Shown here one piece after another: positions 23,160 through 31,700 of a DNA stretch of 64,000 nt. Position 1 is the stretch's first letter; each line of letters begins with the position of its first letter. The DNA is from Rubrivivax sp. (GTDB lineage Bacteria; Pseudomonadota; Gammaproteobacteria; Burkholderiales; Burkholderiaceae_C), in assembly GCA_027490215.1 (NCBI GenBank), contig JAIXYO010000029.1:186001-250000 (forward strand), in the 5' to 3' direction. Position numbers and translations under genes: made by a program. The notes beneath the pieces are model-generated. The model was given only the letters and a program-made list of their open reading frames with translations. It did no database searches and had not been told where the DNA came from.

Positions 23160-24551
23160 TCAGTGCGCCGCCTTGGCGATCTGCGCGTCGGGCTTCACCG
23201 CCAGCAGCGCAGCCATGAAGTCGGCTTCGATGCGGTGCAGCGCTTTTTCGGTGTGGCCTTCGAAGCGCATCACCAGCACCGGTGTGGTGTTCGATGAGCG
23301 GATGAGGCCGAAGCCGTCCTTGTATTCAGCGCGCAGCCCGTCGATGGTGATGATTTCCAGCGCGCCGGGGAACTTGGCCGTTTCCAGCAGCTTTTGCACC
23401 AGCAGCTTGGGCTCGCCTTCGGCGCAGGGCACGTTCAGCTCGGGGGTGTTGAAGCTGGTGGGCAGGGCATTGAGCACCTTGCTCGGGTCCTTGCTGCGGC
23501 TCAATATCTCCAGCAGGCGAGCCGCGGTGTAGGTGGCGTCGTCGAAGCCGTACCAGCGTTCGCCGAAGAAGATGTGGCCGCTCATCTCACCGGCCAGCGG
23601 CGCCTTCACCTTCTTCATCTGCGCCTTGACGAGCGAGTGACCGGTCTTCCACATCAGCGGCTTGCCGCCTGCCTTGCGGATCACCGGCGCCAGGCGCTGG
23701 GTGCACTTCACGTCGAAGATGATGGTGGCGCCGGCGTTGCGGCTGAGCACGTCCTTCGCGAACAGCATCAACTGGCGATCGGGGTAGATGATGTTGCCGT
23801 CTTTGGTCACCACGCCCAGGCGGTCGCCGTCGCCGTCGAAGGCAAGGCCGATCTCGGCATCGGTGGTTTGCACGGTGCGGATCAGGTCGGCCAGGTTCTC
23901 GGGCTTGCTCGGATCCGGGTGGTGGTTGGGGAAGTCGCCGTCGACCTTCGAATACAGCTCGGTCACCTCGCAGCCCAGCGCGCGCAGGATGCCTGGGGCC
24001 GAAGCGCCCGGGATGCCGTTGCCGGAGTCGACCACGATCTTCATCGGGCGCTTGAGCTTGGCGTCGCCGGTGATGCGCGCGCTGTACTCGGGCACGATGT
24101 CCATCGTTGCCGAGCGGCCGGCCTTGACCACATAGTCTTCGGCCTCCATGCGCACGCGCAGGGCCTGGATCTCGTCGCCATAGATGGCACGGCCGGCCAG
24201 CACCATCTTGAAGCCGTTGTAGTCCTTCGGGTTGTGGCTGCCGGTGACCATGATCCCGCTGTGGCAGCCGCGGCGCCCGCGCGTGGCGGCCACGTAGTAC
24301 AGCATCGGCGTGGTGACGGCGCCCAGGTCGACCACGTCCAGCCCAGTGGACGTCAGCCCGCGGATCAGCGCCGCCGCCAGACCCGGCCCGGACAAACGCC
24401 CATCGCGGCCCACCGCCACCGCCTTCTCGCCGGCCTTGACAGCCTCGCTGCCGAAGGCCCGGCCGAGGTGTTCGGCAAAGGTCTCATCGACCGTCTTGCC
24501 GACGATGCCACGGATGTCATAAGCCTTGAAATTGGACGCGGTGACTTTCAT
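23160..24551 (-). CDS. Phosphomannomutase/phosphoglucomutase (alpha-D-phosphohexomutase)
   Basis: This 463-residue four-domain enzyme interconverts hexose-6-phosphate and hexose-1-phosphate, supplying sugar nucleotides for LPS and exopolysaccharide. It shows the catalytic phosphoserine loop TGSHNPKDYNG (about residues 105-115), the metal loop FDGDGDRLG, the sugar-specificity loop GEMSGHIFF and the C-terminal phosphate-binding loop RSSNTTPVLVMRFEG. ATG at 24549-24551 is chosen; a longer frame to 24614 lacks family similarity. AlgC/ManB-like dual specificity is likely, but the sequence does not settle it. Confidence 0.93.
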   Translation of the reverse strand: MKVTASNFKAYDIRGIVGKTVDETFAEHLGRAFGSEAVKAGEKAVAVGRDGRLSGPGLAAALIRGLTSTGLDVVDLGAVTTPMLYYVAATRGRRGCHSGIMVTGSHNPKDYNGFKMVLAGRAIYGDEIQALRVRMEAEDYVVKAGRSATMDIVPEYSARITGDAKLKRPMKIVVDSGNGIPGASAPGILRALGCEVTELYSKVDGDFPNHHPDPSKPENLADLIRTVQTTDAEIGLAFDGDGDRLGVVTKDGNIIYPDRQLMLFAKDVLSRNAGATIIFDVKCTQRLAPVIRKAGGKPLMWKTGHSLVKAQMKKVKAPLAGEMSGHIFFGERWYGFDDATYTAARLLEILSRSKDPSKVLNALPTSFNTPELNVPCAEGEPKLLVQKLLETAKFPGALEIITIDGLRAEYKDGFGLIRSSNTTPVLVMRFEGHTEKALHRIEADFMAALLAVKPDAQIAKAAH

Positions 24552-24629
24552 GGAAGGCGGGCCTTTCTGAGTTGCGGCGGATTGTAGGAGTGCGGGTTGA
24601 CAGCTCGGTAGCACCGCCGCAGGCTGGAA

Positions 24630-25532
24630 TCACCCTCGCGGGTGATGTGCCGCGTGCAGCGTCTTCAGGCGTTCGCGCGCGACGTGGGTGTAGATGGTTG
24701 TTGTCGAGATGTCGGTATGCCCTAGCAACATCTGCACCGCCCGCAGGTCGGCTCCGTGGTTCAGCAGGTGGGTGGCGAACGCATGCCGCAAGGTGTGGGG
24801 CGACAGCGGCACATGCACCCCGCCGCGCAGCGCGTGCTGCTTGATCAGCCGCCAGAACATCTGCCGCGTCATCGGCCCGCCGCGGGCGGTCACGAACAGC
24901 GCATCGCTCGTCTGCTGCTTCAGGATGTCGGCCCGCGCCGATTCCAGATAGCGCACCAGCCACACCCGAGCTTCCTCGCCAAACGGCACCAGCCGCTCTT
25001 TCGCGCCCTTGCCGGTGATGCGCAAGGCACCCTCGACCAGGCCCAGGTGCACCGTCTTCAGCGTGACCAGCTCGGTGACACGCAGCCCGCTCGCGTACAT
25101 CAGCTCCAGCATCGTGCGGTCTCGCAGGCCGAGCGGCGTGTCCACATCGGGCGCGGCCAGCAGCGCCTCGACTTGCGCTTCGCTGAGGATCTTGGGTACG
25201 CGCAGTGGCTGCTTGGCGGCCAGCAGCTTCAGCGTGGGGTCGGCGGTGATCAGATGCTCGCGCAGCGCCCAGCGGAAGTAGCGCTTGAACACCGTCAGCC
25301 GGCGGTTGGTGCTGCTGGCCTTGCTGCCGGCGTGGCGCGCCACCGCGTAGTCGCGCAGGTGGGTTTCAGTGGTGGCGTTGAGCGCGGCTGCCGGCGCACC
25401 GGCGAGCCATTGGGCATACAGCGTCAGGTCGCGCCGGTAGGCGGCCAGGGTGTTGGCCGACAGGCCGTCCTCGATCCACAGCGCATCGATGAAGCGGTCG
25501 ATCGCGGCGGCGCTGTCGTGTAGCGGGCTCAT
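24630..25532 (-). CDS. xerD: Tyrosine recombinase XerD
   Basis: This 300-residue site-specific recombinase resolves chromosome dimers at dif with XerC. An N-terminal SAM-like DNA-binding domain contains GLSANTLAAYRRDL. The catalytic domain carries the pentad: Arg in ASGLRVTEL, Lys in TGKGAKERLVPF, His-x-x-Arg in SPHTLRHAFATH, then LGHTDISTTTIYTHV with the second His and the nucleophile Tyr. Length matches XerD. No integrase-associated att sites or mobile genes are nearby, so this is the housekeeping enzyme rather than an island integrase. Confidence 0.95.
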   Translation of the reverse strand: MSPLHDSAAAIDRFIDALWIEDGLSANTLAAYRRDLTLYAQWLAGAPAAALNATTETHLRDYAVARHAGSKASSTNRRLTVFKRYFRWALREHLITADPTLKLLAAKQPLRVPKILSEAQVEALLAAPDVDTPLGLRDRTMLELMYASGLRVTELVTLKTVHLGLVEGALRITGKGAKERLVPFGEEARVWLVRYLESARADILKQQTSDALFVTARGGPMTRQMFWRLIKQHALRGGVHVPLSPHTLRHAFATHLLNHGADLRAVQMLLGHTDISTTTIYTHVARERLKTLHAAHHPRG

Positions 25533-25563
25533 GCGGTGATTCTCGCTGTCACACTCGCCCGAT

Positions 25564-26463
25564 ATGTCGAACGCCCTGGTGCTGGTGCCCGATCTGCTGC
25601 TGATCGTGGTTGGATTCCTGCTCTGCCGCTACACGCCGCTGAACCGGACGGTGTGGGACGCGGTCGAGCGGCTGACCTACCACCTGCTGTTCCCGGTGCT
25701 GCTGTTCGTCTCGATCACCAGAAGCCCGCTGCACCCGGCGCAAACAGCCAACCTGGCGCTGGTGGGCGTGGGCACGCTGCTGTGCGGCGTGGCGCTGGCG
25801 TATGCGCTGAAGTGGTGGCCGGGCGTCGATGCGCGGCTGCACGCCTCGGGTGCGCAAACGGCGTTCCGCTTCAACTCCTTCATCGCGCTGGCGGTCGCTG
25901 AACGACTCGGCGGTGCCGAGGCGCTGACCTCGATGGCGCTGCTGATCGCGCTCGGCGTACCGATCGGCAATGTGGGCGCGGTGTGGCCGCTGGCGCGCCA
26001 CGGCGGGCATCACTATGGCCGCGAGTTGCTGAGCAACCCGTTGATCCTCAGCACGCTGGGGGGGTTGCTGTTCAACGTGGCCCAGCTGCAGCTGCCCGAT
26101 GTCGTCGGCACCACGCTGCACCGGATGGGTCTGGCGGCGATCCCGCTGGGCTTGATGGCGGTGGGGGCGGGCCTGAAGCTCGGTGGTTTGAAAGCCGCCC
26201 CGAAACTGGCGGCGGCGCTCATGGCGATTCGCCATGTGGCGCTGCCGCTGATCGCACTGGGGTTGTCCTCCTTGCTGACGCTGCCGCCCACGCAACGTGC
26301 GGTCGTGCTGGCCTTCGCTGCCTTGCCCACCGCGTCGAGCGCCTACGTGCTGGCAGTGCGCATGGGTGGGCACGGCCCGTTCGTGGCCGGGCTGGTGACA
26401 CTGTCGACGCTGCTCGGGATGGTCAGCGTGCCGCTCTGGCTGGCGATTGGCGCTGGCGGGTGA
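25564..26463 (+). CDS. AEC-family (auxin efflux carrier-like) transporter
   Basis: This 299-residue integral membrane protein has about ten hydrophobic helices. AEC-type features include FPVLLFVSI in the N-terminal half, FRFNSFIALAVAERLGG, a short hydrophilic centre, and PLGLMAVGAGLKLGGL followed by LPTASSAYVLAVRMGG, which is conserved at the start of the last helices. Bacterial members export malonate, auxin-like or other organic acids; the substrate here cannot be told. It is divergent from xerD by 31 nt and ends 1 nt before the convergent queG stop. Confidence 0.85.
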   Translation: MSNALVLVPDLLLIVVGFLLCRYTPLNRTVWDAVERLTYHLLFPVLLFVSITRSPLHPAQTANLALVGVGTLLCGVALAYALKWWPGVDARLHASGAQTAFRFNSFIALAVAERLGGAEALTSMALLIALGVPIGNVGAVWPLARHGGHHYGRELLSNPLILSTLGGLLFNVAQLQLPDVVGTTLHRMGLAAIPLGLMAVGAGLKLGGLKAAPKLAAALMAIRHVALPLIALGLSSLLTLPPTQRAVVLAFAALPTASSAYVLAVRMGGHGPFVAGLVTLSTLLGMVSVPLWLAIGAGG

Positions 26464-26464
26464 A

Positions 26465-27577
26465 TCAGGCGCCAAGCGCCCAGTCGATGTGCTCGCGCAC
26501 CAGGTCGCTGGCGCCATCGCGCGCCGCCACCAGAGACGCCCGCAGTGCCGATTCAAGCGCGGCGTCAGACGCTGCTCTCAGCGCATTGCCCATCGCCACC
26601 GCGAGGTTGCGCCGCCAGCGCTCGTGGCCGATGCGGCGGATGGCGCTGCCTTCGGTGTGGCGCAGGAAATCGGTTTCGCTCCATTCCCATAGCTCCAGCA
26701 AGCTCGGGTTGGCGAGCGCCGGGCGCACATCGAAATCGGGCAACACACTGCGCTGTGCGTACTTGTTCCACGGGCACACCAGCTGGCAGTCGTCGCAGCC
26801 GTAGATGCGGTTGCCCATCGGCGCGCGGAACTCGATCGGGATCGGCCCTGCGTGCTCGATCGTCAGGTAGCTGATGCAGCGCCGCGCATCGAGCCGGTAC
26901 GGCGCCACGATCGCCTGGGTCGGGCAGATGTCGATGCAGGCGCTGCAGCTGCCGCAGTGCGCGGCCACTGGCTCGGTGACCGGCAAAAGCAGCGGCAGCG
27001 GCATGTCGAGGTAGATCTCGCCAAGGAAGAACATCGAGCCGGCGTCGCGGTGCAGCGCCAGCGTGTGCTTGCCACGCCAGCCGGTGCCGCTGCGGGTGGC
27101 AAGCTCCACCTCGAGCACCGGCGCCGAATCGGTGAACACGCGGTAGCCGAACGGGCCGATCGCGCTGGCAATGTGATCGGCCAGCGTCTGCAGGCGTTGG
27201 CGCAGCACCTTGTGATAGTCGCGGCCCCGGGCATAGACCGACACCGTGGCTTGCTCAGGCGCTTTCAGCCGTTGCCATTCGATGGCCTGCCAATCGCTGG
27301 AATCACCTGGCGCCGCGGCAGGCAGGTAGTTCATCCGCGCGGTCAGCACGCGCAAGGTGCCGGGCACCAGTTCGGCCGGCCGGGCGCGTTTCAGGCCATG
27401 CCGCGCCATGTAGTCCATGGAACCGTGGCAGCCATCCGACAACCACGCCTGCAGGCCGGGTTCTGCACTGCTCAGATCGACGTCGGACACACCGATCTGG
27501 GAAAATCCCAGCTCGGTTGCCCACGCCTGCAAGCGCGACCACAACAGCGATGGGTCCACACGGTCCGCAGTCCACAT
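26465..27577 (-). CDS. queG: Epoxyqueuosine reductase
   Basis: This 370-residue cobalamin and Fe-S enzyme performs the last step of queuosine tRNA modification (epoxyqueuosine to queuosine). It shows the DUF1730 N-terminal domain (SVYARGRDYHKVLRQRL) and LATRSGTGWRGKHTLAL. Two 4Fe-4S motifs follow: CGSCSACIDICPTQAI, and CDDCQLVCPWN with the NRIYGCDDC context. A C-terminal HEAT-like helical tail (IRRIGHERWRRNLAVAMGNAL) completes it. ATG at 27575-27577 has an upstream GAGG. It is divergent from tsaE. Confidence 0.95.
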   Translation of the reverse strand: MWTADRVDPSLLWSRLQAWATELGFSQIGVSDVDLSSAEPGLQAWLSDGCHGSMDYMARHGLKRARPAELVPGTLRVLTARMNYLPAAAPGDSSDWQAIEWQRLKAPEQATVSVYARGRDYHKVLRQRLQTLADHIASAIGPFGYRVFTDSAPVLEVELATRSGTGWRGKHTLALHRDAGSMFFLGEIYLDMPLPLLLPVTEPVAAHCGSCSACIDICPTQAIVAPYRLDARRCISYLTIEHAGPIPIEFRAPMGNRIYGCDDCQLVCPWNKYAQRSVLPDFDVRPALANPSLLELWEWSETDFLRHTEGSAIRRIGHERWRRNLAVAMGNALRAASDAALESALRASLVAARDGASDLVREHIDWALGA

Positions 27578-27622
27578 GCCTCTGTCCTCTCCTCGCCAAC
27601 GACAGCACCGCCACACGCCGGC

Positions 27623-28126
27623 ATGCCGATCTTAGAAGCCCGCACCACGCGCACTGTGCAGTGGGCCCATGAGGCCGACTGTGCAGCCACCGCCCAGGCA
27701 CTGGCGGGACAAGCGTCGCTGCGAACCGCCTGCATCGAACTGCACGGCAACCTGGGCGCAGGCAAGACCTCTTTCGTGCGCCACCTGCTGCGCGCACTCG
27801 GCGTGAGCGGCCCGATCAAGAGCCCGACGTACGCGGTGATGGAGCCCTACGCCCTGCCCGGCCTGAGCATCTGGCACTTCGATTTCTACCGCTTCGATGA
27901 CCCGCAGGAATTCGAGGATGCCGGTTTCCGAGAGGTGTTTGCCAGCGCCGGCTTGAAGCTCATCGAGTGGCCCGAGCGCGCCGCTGGCTTGCTTCCAGCG
28001 AGCGACCTGCGCATTGACATCGAGATGGTCGATGCGCCATCGGGGGATGCGGCCGATCAGGACGACACCCGTCGGCAGGTCACGTTCCAGGCTGCGACAC
28101 CACTCGGCCTCACGCTGCTGCCATGA
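27623..28126 (+). CDS. tsaE: tRNA t6A biosynthesis ATPase TsaE
   Basis: This 167-residue P-loop ATPase works with TsaB and TsaD to place threonylcarbamoyl on A37 of ANN-decoding tRNAs. It carries Walker A LHGNLGAGKTSF (about residues 40-51), SPTYAVMEPY and the HFDFYRFDDPQEFEDAGF segment with the family's conserved acidic and aromatic residues, then IEWPERA. A 4-nt overlap with amiC is the common tsaE-amiC arrangement in betaproteobacteria. Confidence 0.95.
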   Translation: MPILEARTTRTVQWAHEADCAATAQALAGQASLRTACIELHGNLGAGKTSFVRHLLRALGVSGPIKSPTYAVMEPYALPGLSIWHFDFYRFDDPQEFEDAGFREVFASAGLKLIEWPERAAGLLPASDLRIDIEMVDAPSGDAADQDDTRRQVTFQAATPLGLTLLP

Positions 28127-29532
28127 AAGCAGCGCCGCGCCCGCGATCGCCGGCTCGTCGTCGGGCGCTGGCGCGCATGGGCACGTTGGTGCTGGCTTTC
28201 GCCGCACGCCATCTTGCGCACGGGGCGGCCATCGTCGCGGTGCGGGTGTGGCCGGCCGCCGACTACACCCGGGTCACGATCGAGTCTGACAGCGCGCTGG
28301 CCGCGAAGCACTTCCTGGCAGAGAACCCGCCGAGGCTGGTGATCGACGTCGACGGGCTCGACCTGAGCCCACAGCTGCGGGACCTGGTCGGCCAGGTGCG
28401 CGCGGACGACCCGTTCATCGCTGGCGTGCGCGTCGGCCAGTACCAGCCGCGCGTGGTGCGCCTTGTGATTGACCTGAAGCAGGCCATCAAGCCGCAGCTG
28501 TTTGCGCTGACGCCCGTGGCCGCCTACCGGCACCGGCTGGTGTTTGACCTGTACCCGACGCAGGAGCGAGACCTGCTGCTCGCCCTGGTGCAGGAGCGGG
28601 AGGAGGCAGAGCATCAGGCGGCGCAGGCCGTGCAGGATGCGCTCGGCGAGTTCATCGGTCAGGTCGATCGACCGGCGGCCGCGGCACCGGGGCCGCCGGC
28701 GTCCGGCCCTGGCACCCACACGGCCCCGGGTGCACCAGACGATGCCGCCGCCTCGCAGCCGGGTCCGACCCGGGCGGCGGCAGAAGCGAGCAAATCGACG
28801 AGCAAGGCGGGGAGCCGCACCAGCCGGCTGGTGATCGTCGCGCTCGACCCCGGCCACGGCGGCGAAGACCCAGGCGCCATCGGTCCGACCGGGCTGCGCG
28901 AGAAGGACGTGGTGCTGGCGGTCGCCTTGCAACTGCGGGAACGGCTGAATGCGGTGCCCGGCATGCGCGCCATGCTGACGCGCGACGCTGATTTCTTCGT
29001 CCCGCTGCAAGACCGGGTGCGCAAGGCGCGTCGGGTGCAGGCTGACCTGTTCGTGTCGATCCACGCCGATGCCTTCTTCACGCCCGCGGCGCGCGGCGCC
29101 TCGGTGTTTGCGCTGAGCCAGGGCGGCGCCAGCAGTGCAGCCGCCCGCTGGATGGCCAACCGCGAGAACCTGGCCGATGCGGTCGGCGGGATCAATGTCA
29201 AGGTCAAGGACACGTCGGTGATGCACGCCCTGCTCGACATGAGCACCACCGCGCAGATCAAGGACAGCCTGCGCCTGGGCAAAGAGGTGCTGGGACAGAT
29301 CGGCCGCGTCGGGCGGCTGCACAAGGCCAGCGTCGAGCAGGCCGGCTTCGCGGTGCTGAAGGCGCCCGACATCCCGTCGATCCTGGTGGAGACCGCATTC
29401 ATCTCCAATCCCGACGAGGAAGCGAAGCTGCGGGACGAGCGTTATCGGTCGCGGCTGGTCGAAGCGTTGTCCACAGGCATCAAACGCTACTTTGCGAAGA
29501 ACCCGCCATTGGCCCGAAACCGCGGAACATGA
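28123..29532 (+). CDS. amiC: N-acetylmuramoyl-L-alanine amidase (AmiC type)
   Basis: This 469-residue periplasmic amidase cleaves peptide stems from murein at the septum. The N-terminus is rich in Arg and carries a likely Tat or Sec signal (RRRALARMGTLVLAFAARHLAHG). An AMIN domain at about 35-145 targets it to the envelope. After a Pro/Ala/Ser linker, the Amidase_3 domain shows ALDPGHGGEDPGAIG, the FVSIHADAF zinc His and LVETAFISN catalytic Glu. It overlaps tsaE by 4 nt. It is the last clear housekeeping gene before the lipid cluster. Confidence 0.94.
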   Translation: MKAAPRPRSPARRRALARMGTLVLAFAARHLAHGAAIVAVRVWPAADYTRVTIESDSALAAKHFLAENPPRLVIDVDGLDLSPQLRDLVGQVRADDPFIAGVRVGQYQPRVVRLVIDLKQAIKPQLFALTPVAAYRHRLVFDLYPTQERDLLLALVQEREEAEHQAAQAVQDALGEFIGQVDRPAAAAPGPPASGPGTHTAPGAPDDAAASQPGPTRAAAEASKSTSKAGSRTSRLVIVALDPGHGGEDPGAIGPTGLREKDVVLAVALQLRERLNAVPGMRAMLTRDADFFVPLQDRVRKARRVQADLFVSIHADAFFTPAARGASVFALSQGGASSAAARWMANRENLADAVGGINVKVKDTSVMHALLDMSTTAQIKDSLRLGKEVLGQIGRVGRLHKASVEQAGFAVLKAPDIPSILVETAFISNPDEEAKLRDERYRSRLVEALSTGIKRYFAKNPPLARNRGT

Positions 29533-29577
29533 GGTCGAACGGGTATCCTTGGGGCATTGTTTTTTTGATGCTCCATC

Positions 29578-30696
29578 GTGACCGCTACCGCCACCCTTGA
29601 CGAGCCCGTCGTCAACGCATCGCCAGGTGTCGCACTCGACCCCGCCTGGCAGGAACGGGCCCGAAGCCTGATCGGCGACCTTTTCAGCCGCTCCGCTGCG
29701 ATCTACTGGACCGACCTGCTTCTGAGTTCGGCTGCGGCCTGGGCGCTGACGGCGACCTACTTCATCGCGCCCGCCTGGAGCGCGCTGCAGATCTTTGCAT
29801 TCCTCGGCGCCAGCGTGCTGTTCTTCCGCGTCGGCACCTTCATCCACGAGATCGTCCACATGCCGGGCAGCCAGATGACCGGTTTCAAGCGCGCCTGGAA
29901 CGTGCTGCTGGGCATCCCCTTGCTGATGCCGTGGGTGCTGTACCGCAACCACATCGAGCACCACAACCACCTGCAGTTCGGCACGCCGGCCGACGGCGAG
30001 TACCTGCCGCTGGGTTCATCGCCACAGACCGAGACACTGAAATACGTCGGTCAGGCGCCCCTGCTGCCACTGTTCATGATCGTGCGTTTCGGCGTGCTGG
30101 GCCCGCTGTCATGGCTGCACAGCGGAATGCGTGAATGGGTGCTGACGCGAGTTTCCGCGGCGGTGTCGAACCCTTTTTACGCCAAGCGCTTTCCGAAGCG
30201 CGACGAGCGGCACCTGCTGATCGTCGAGGCGCTGTGCTTCGCCTACCTGGCCACGATCGCCTTCCTGATCTGGCAGGGTTCGATCAGCATCACGCAGTTC
30301 TTCATGGGCTATGCGCTACTGGCCTTCACCCTGGCGCTGAACTGGGTGCGCAACCTGGCGGCGCACCGTTATGTCAATGGTGGTCAGCGCATGACGATGG
30401 CCGAGCAGGTGGCCGAGTCGATCAACATCACCGGGCAGACCTGGCTGACGGTGTTCATGTTTCCGGTCGGCCTCCGATACCACGCGCTCCACCACATGTT
30501 CCCTGCCTTGCCCTACCACCACCTGGGCGAGGCGCACCGGCGACTGATGGCAGGTCTTCCCGCTGATGCGCTCTACCGGGGCTGCAACCGCGACAGCTAC
30601 TTCACCGCCGTGCGCGAGTTGTGGCAATCGGCCCGGCAGACGCCTCGCGGCGAGTCAGCGATGCGTGCCTGGTCGCCGGGCAACGGGCGCTCTTGA
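29578..30696 (+). CDS. Membrane fatty acid desaturase/hydroxylase
   Basis: This 372-residue di-iron membrane enzyme has His boxes HEIVH (about residue 90), HIEHHNH (about 125) and HALHHMFP (about 305), between four hydrophobic spans. That is the FA_desaturase layout. The start is a GTG (29578) shortly after a TTTTTTT run at 29558-29565. It overlaps the lipid-kinase gene (TTGA), placing it first in the lipid operon. An acyl chain or sphingoid-base desaturation/hydroxylation role fits the cluster; the actual substrate is not shown. Confidence 0.87.
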   Translation: MTATATLDEPVVNASPGVALDPAWQERARSLIGDLFSRSAAIYWTDLLLSSAAAWALTATYFIAPAWSALQIFAFLGASVLFFRVGTFIHEIVHMPGSQMTGFKRAWNVLLGIPLLMPWVLYRNHIEHHNHLQFGTPADGEYLPLGSSPQTETLKYVGQAPLLPLFMIVRFGVLGPLSWLHSGMREWVLTRVSAAVSNPFYAKRFPKRDERHLLIVEALCFAYLATIAFLIWQGSISITQFFMGYALLAFTLALNWVRNLAAHRYVNGGQRMTMAEQVAESINITGQTWLTVFMFPVGLRYHALHHMFPALPYHHLGEAHRRLMAGLPADALYRGCNRDSYFTAVRELWQSARQTPRGESAMRAWSPGNGRS

Positions 30697-31700
30697 ACGC
30701 GCGCGCCCCCGCGCTGGCGACGCCGGTCCCCCTGGTCCTTGCCACGGCAAGCGCGCCCCCGTGCCTGATCGTCAACCCGCGCAGCTTCAGCGCTTCGCGA
30801 GGCCTGGCGATTCAGGCCACGGCGCTGGCGAAATCTCACGGCGCCGAAGTGATCAGCGTCGATGACCCGGACGCCACGCGCGCCGCCATCGCAGCGATCC
30901 TCGCGCGGCGCCAAAGCCAGGTCATGCTGCTGGCTGGCGACGGTACGGTATGTGCCATCGTCGATCAGCTGTCGAGCTTGCCTGCAGGTGCCTGGACGCC
31001 GGATCTGCTGGTGCTACCTGGAGGGCGAACCAACCTGACGGCAGCCGACCTGGTGCCGGGTGGTCGGGCGTTGCCGACCTTGAAGCGGGCGCTGCTGCTC
31101 GCCCATGAGCAGCGCTGGGATGCTGCAGTGGAAGAGCGCTGTGCGCTGCGCATCGAGCAGTCCGGCGCGCCGATGCGACACGGCTTTTTCTTCTCGGCAG
31201 CGCTGATCGACAGTGTGATCCGCCAGTGTCATCAACACCGTGCCGAGCTCAAATCGCAAGGTGACCTCAGCACGATCGGTTACCTGCTGCGGCTAGGCGC
31301 TCGCTCGCTGCTCGGGCGCTCCGGCATGCATTGCCCGCGCCTGCACGTGGACGCCGGCGCCAGCGGCACACAAGACGGGCCAGTGCGGCTGGTGCTCGCG
31401 ACCACGCTGCTGCACCGTACCGGTCTGTTCGATCCGTATGCGCCGCGGGGCCAAGGCAATGTGCGAGTGACCTCCGTCAGCGAAGACGCACCGCGCTTCT
31501 GGCGCACGCTGCCGCGGCTGTTGACCGGGCGGTACACCCCGGCGATGAGTGCCGACAACGGCTACCTCAGCGGACGCTGCGATCAGGTGACGATCAGCGG
31601 CCTCGCCAGCTACATGCTGGACGGCGAACCTTTCGACGCCGACCCGAGCCGGCCGGTCACCATCGGCACAGGCCCACGCCTGCGTTTCATTCGGCCATGA
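30693..31700 (+). CDS. Lipid kinase, DAGK-catalytic family (ceramide kinase candidate)
   Basis: This protein of about 335 residues shows the diacylglycerol/sphingosine-kinase fold. LIVNPRSFSASRG near residues 25-37 is the NP-S motif. LLAGDGTVCAIVDQL follows, with GDGT at 82-85 as the ATP loop. The C-terminal beta-sandwich ends in YMLDGEPFD, the family's DGE motif. Start TTG 30693 overlaps the desaturase stop; a GTG at 30621 is a longer alternative. Bacterial ceramide kinase CpgB of Caulobacter belongs to this broad family, and here the gene lies in a sphingolipid cluster. Phosphorylation of ceramide is therefore the leading guess, with diacylglycerol as the alternative. Confidence 0.75.
   Translation: MNARAPALATPVPLVLATASAPPCLIVNPRSFSASRGLAIQATALAKSHGAEVISVDDPDATRAAIAAILARRQSQVMLLAGDGTVCAIVDQLSSLPAGAWTPDLLVLPGGRTNLTAADLVPGGRALPTLKRALLLAHEQRWDAAVEERCALRIEQSGAPMRHGFFFSAALIDSVIRQCHQHRAELKSQGDLSTIGYLLRLGARSLLGRSGMHCPRLHVDAGASGTQDGPVRLVLATTLLHRTGLFDPYAPRGQGNVRVTSVSEDAPRFWRTLPRLLTGRYTPAMSADNGYLSGRCDQVTISGLASYMLDGEPFDADPSRPVTIGTGPRLRFIRP

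Noticed and set aside
24630-25532. XerD-like recombinase as sign of an integrated mobile element
   Set aside because: Length and motifs are those of housekeeping XerD. No att-like direct repeats, phage or transposon genes are near.
29551-29566. T-run after GGGGCAT before the desaturase, considered as a Rho-independent terminator of tsaE-amiC
   Set aside because: No stable stem directly precedes the T-run, so an intrinsic terminator cannot be supported.
30676-30700. CCGGGCAACGGGC followed by GCTCTTGA occurs here and, inverted, near 43485-43512 at another TTG start
   Set aside because: The match is short and one copy is within the C-terminal codons of the desaturase; chance similarity of GC-rich sequence is likely.
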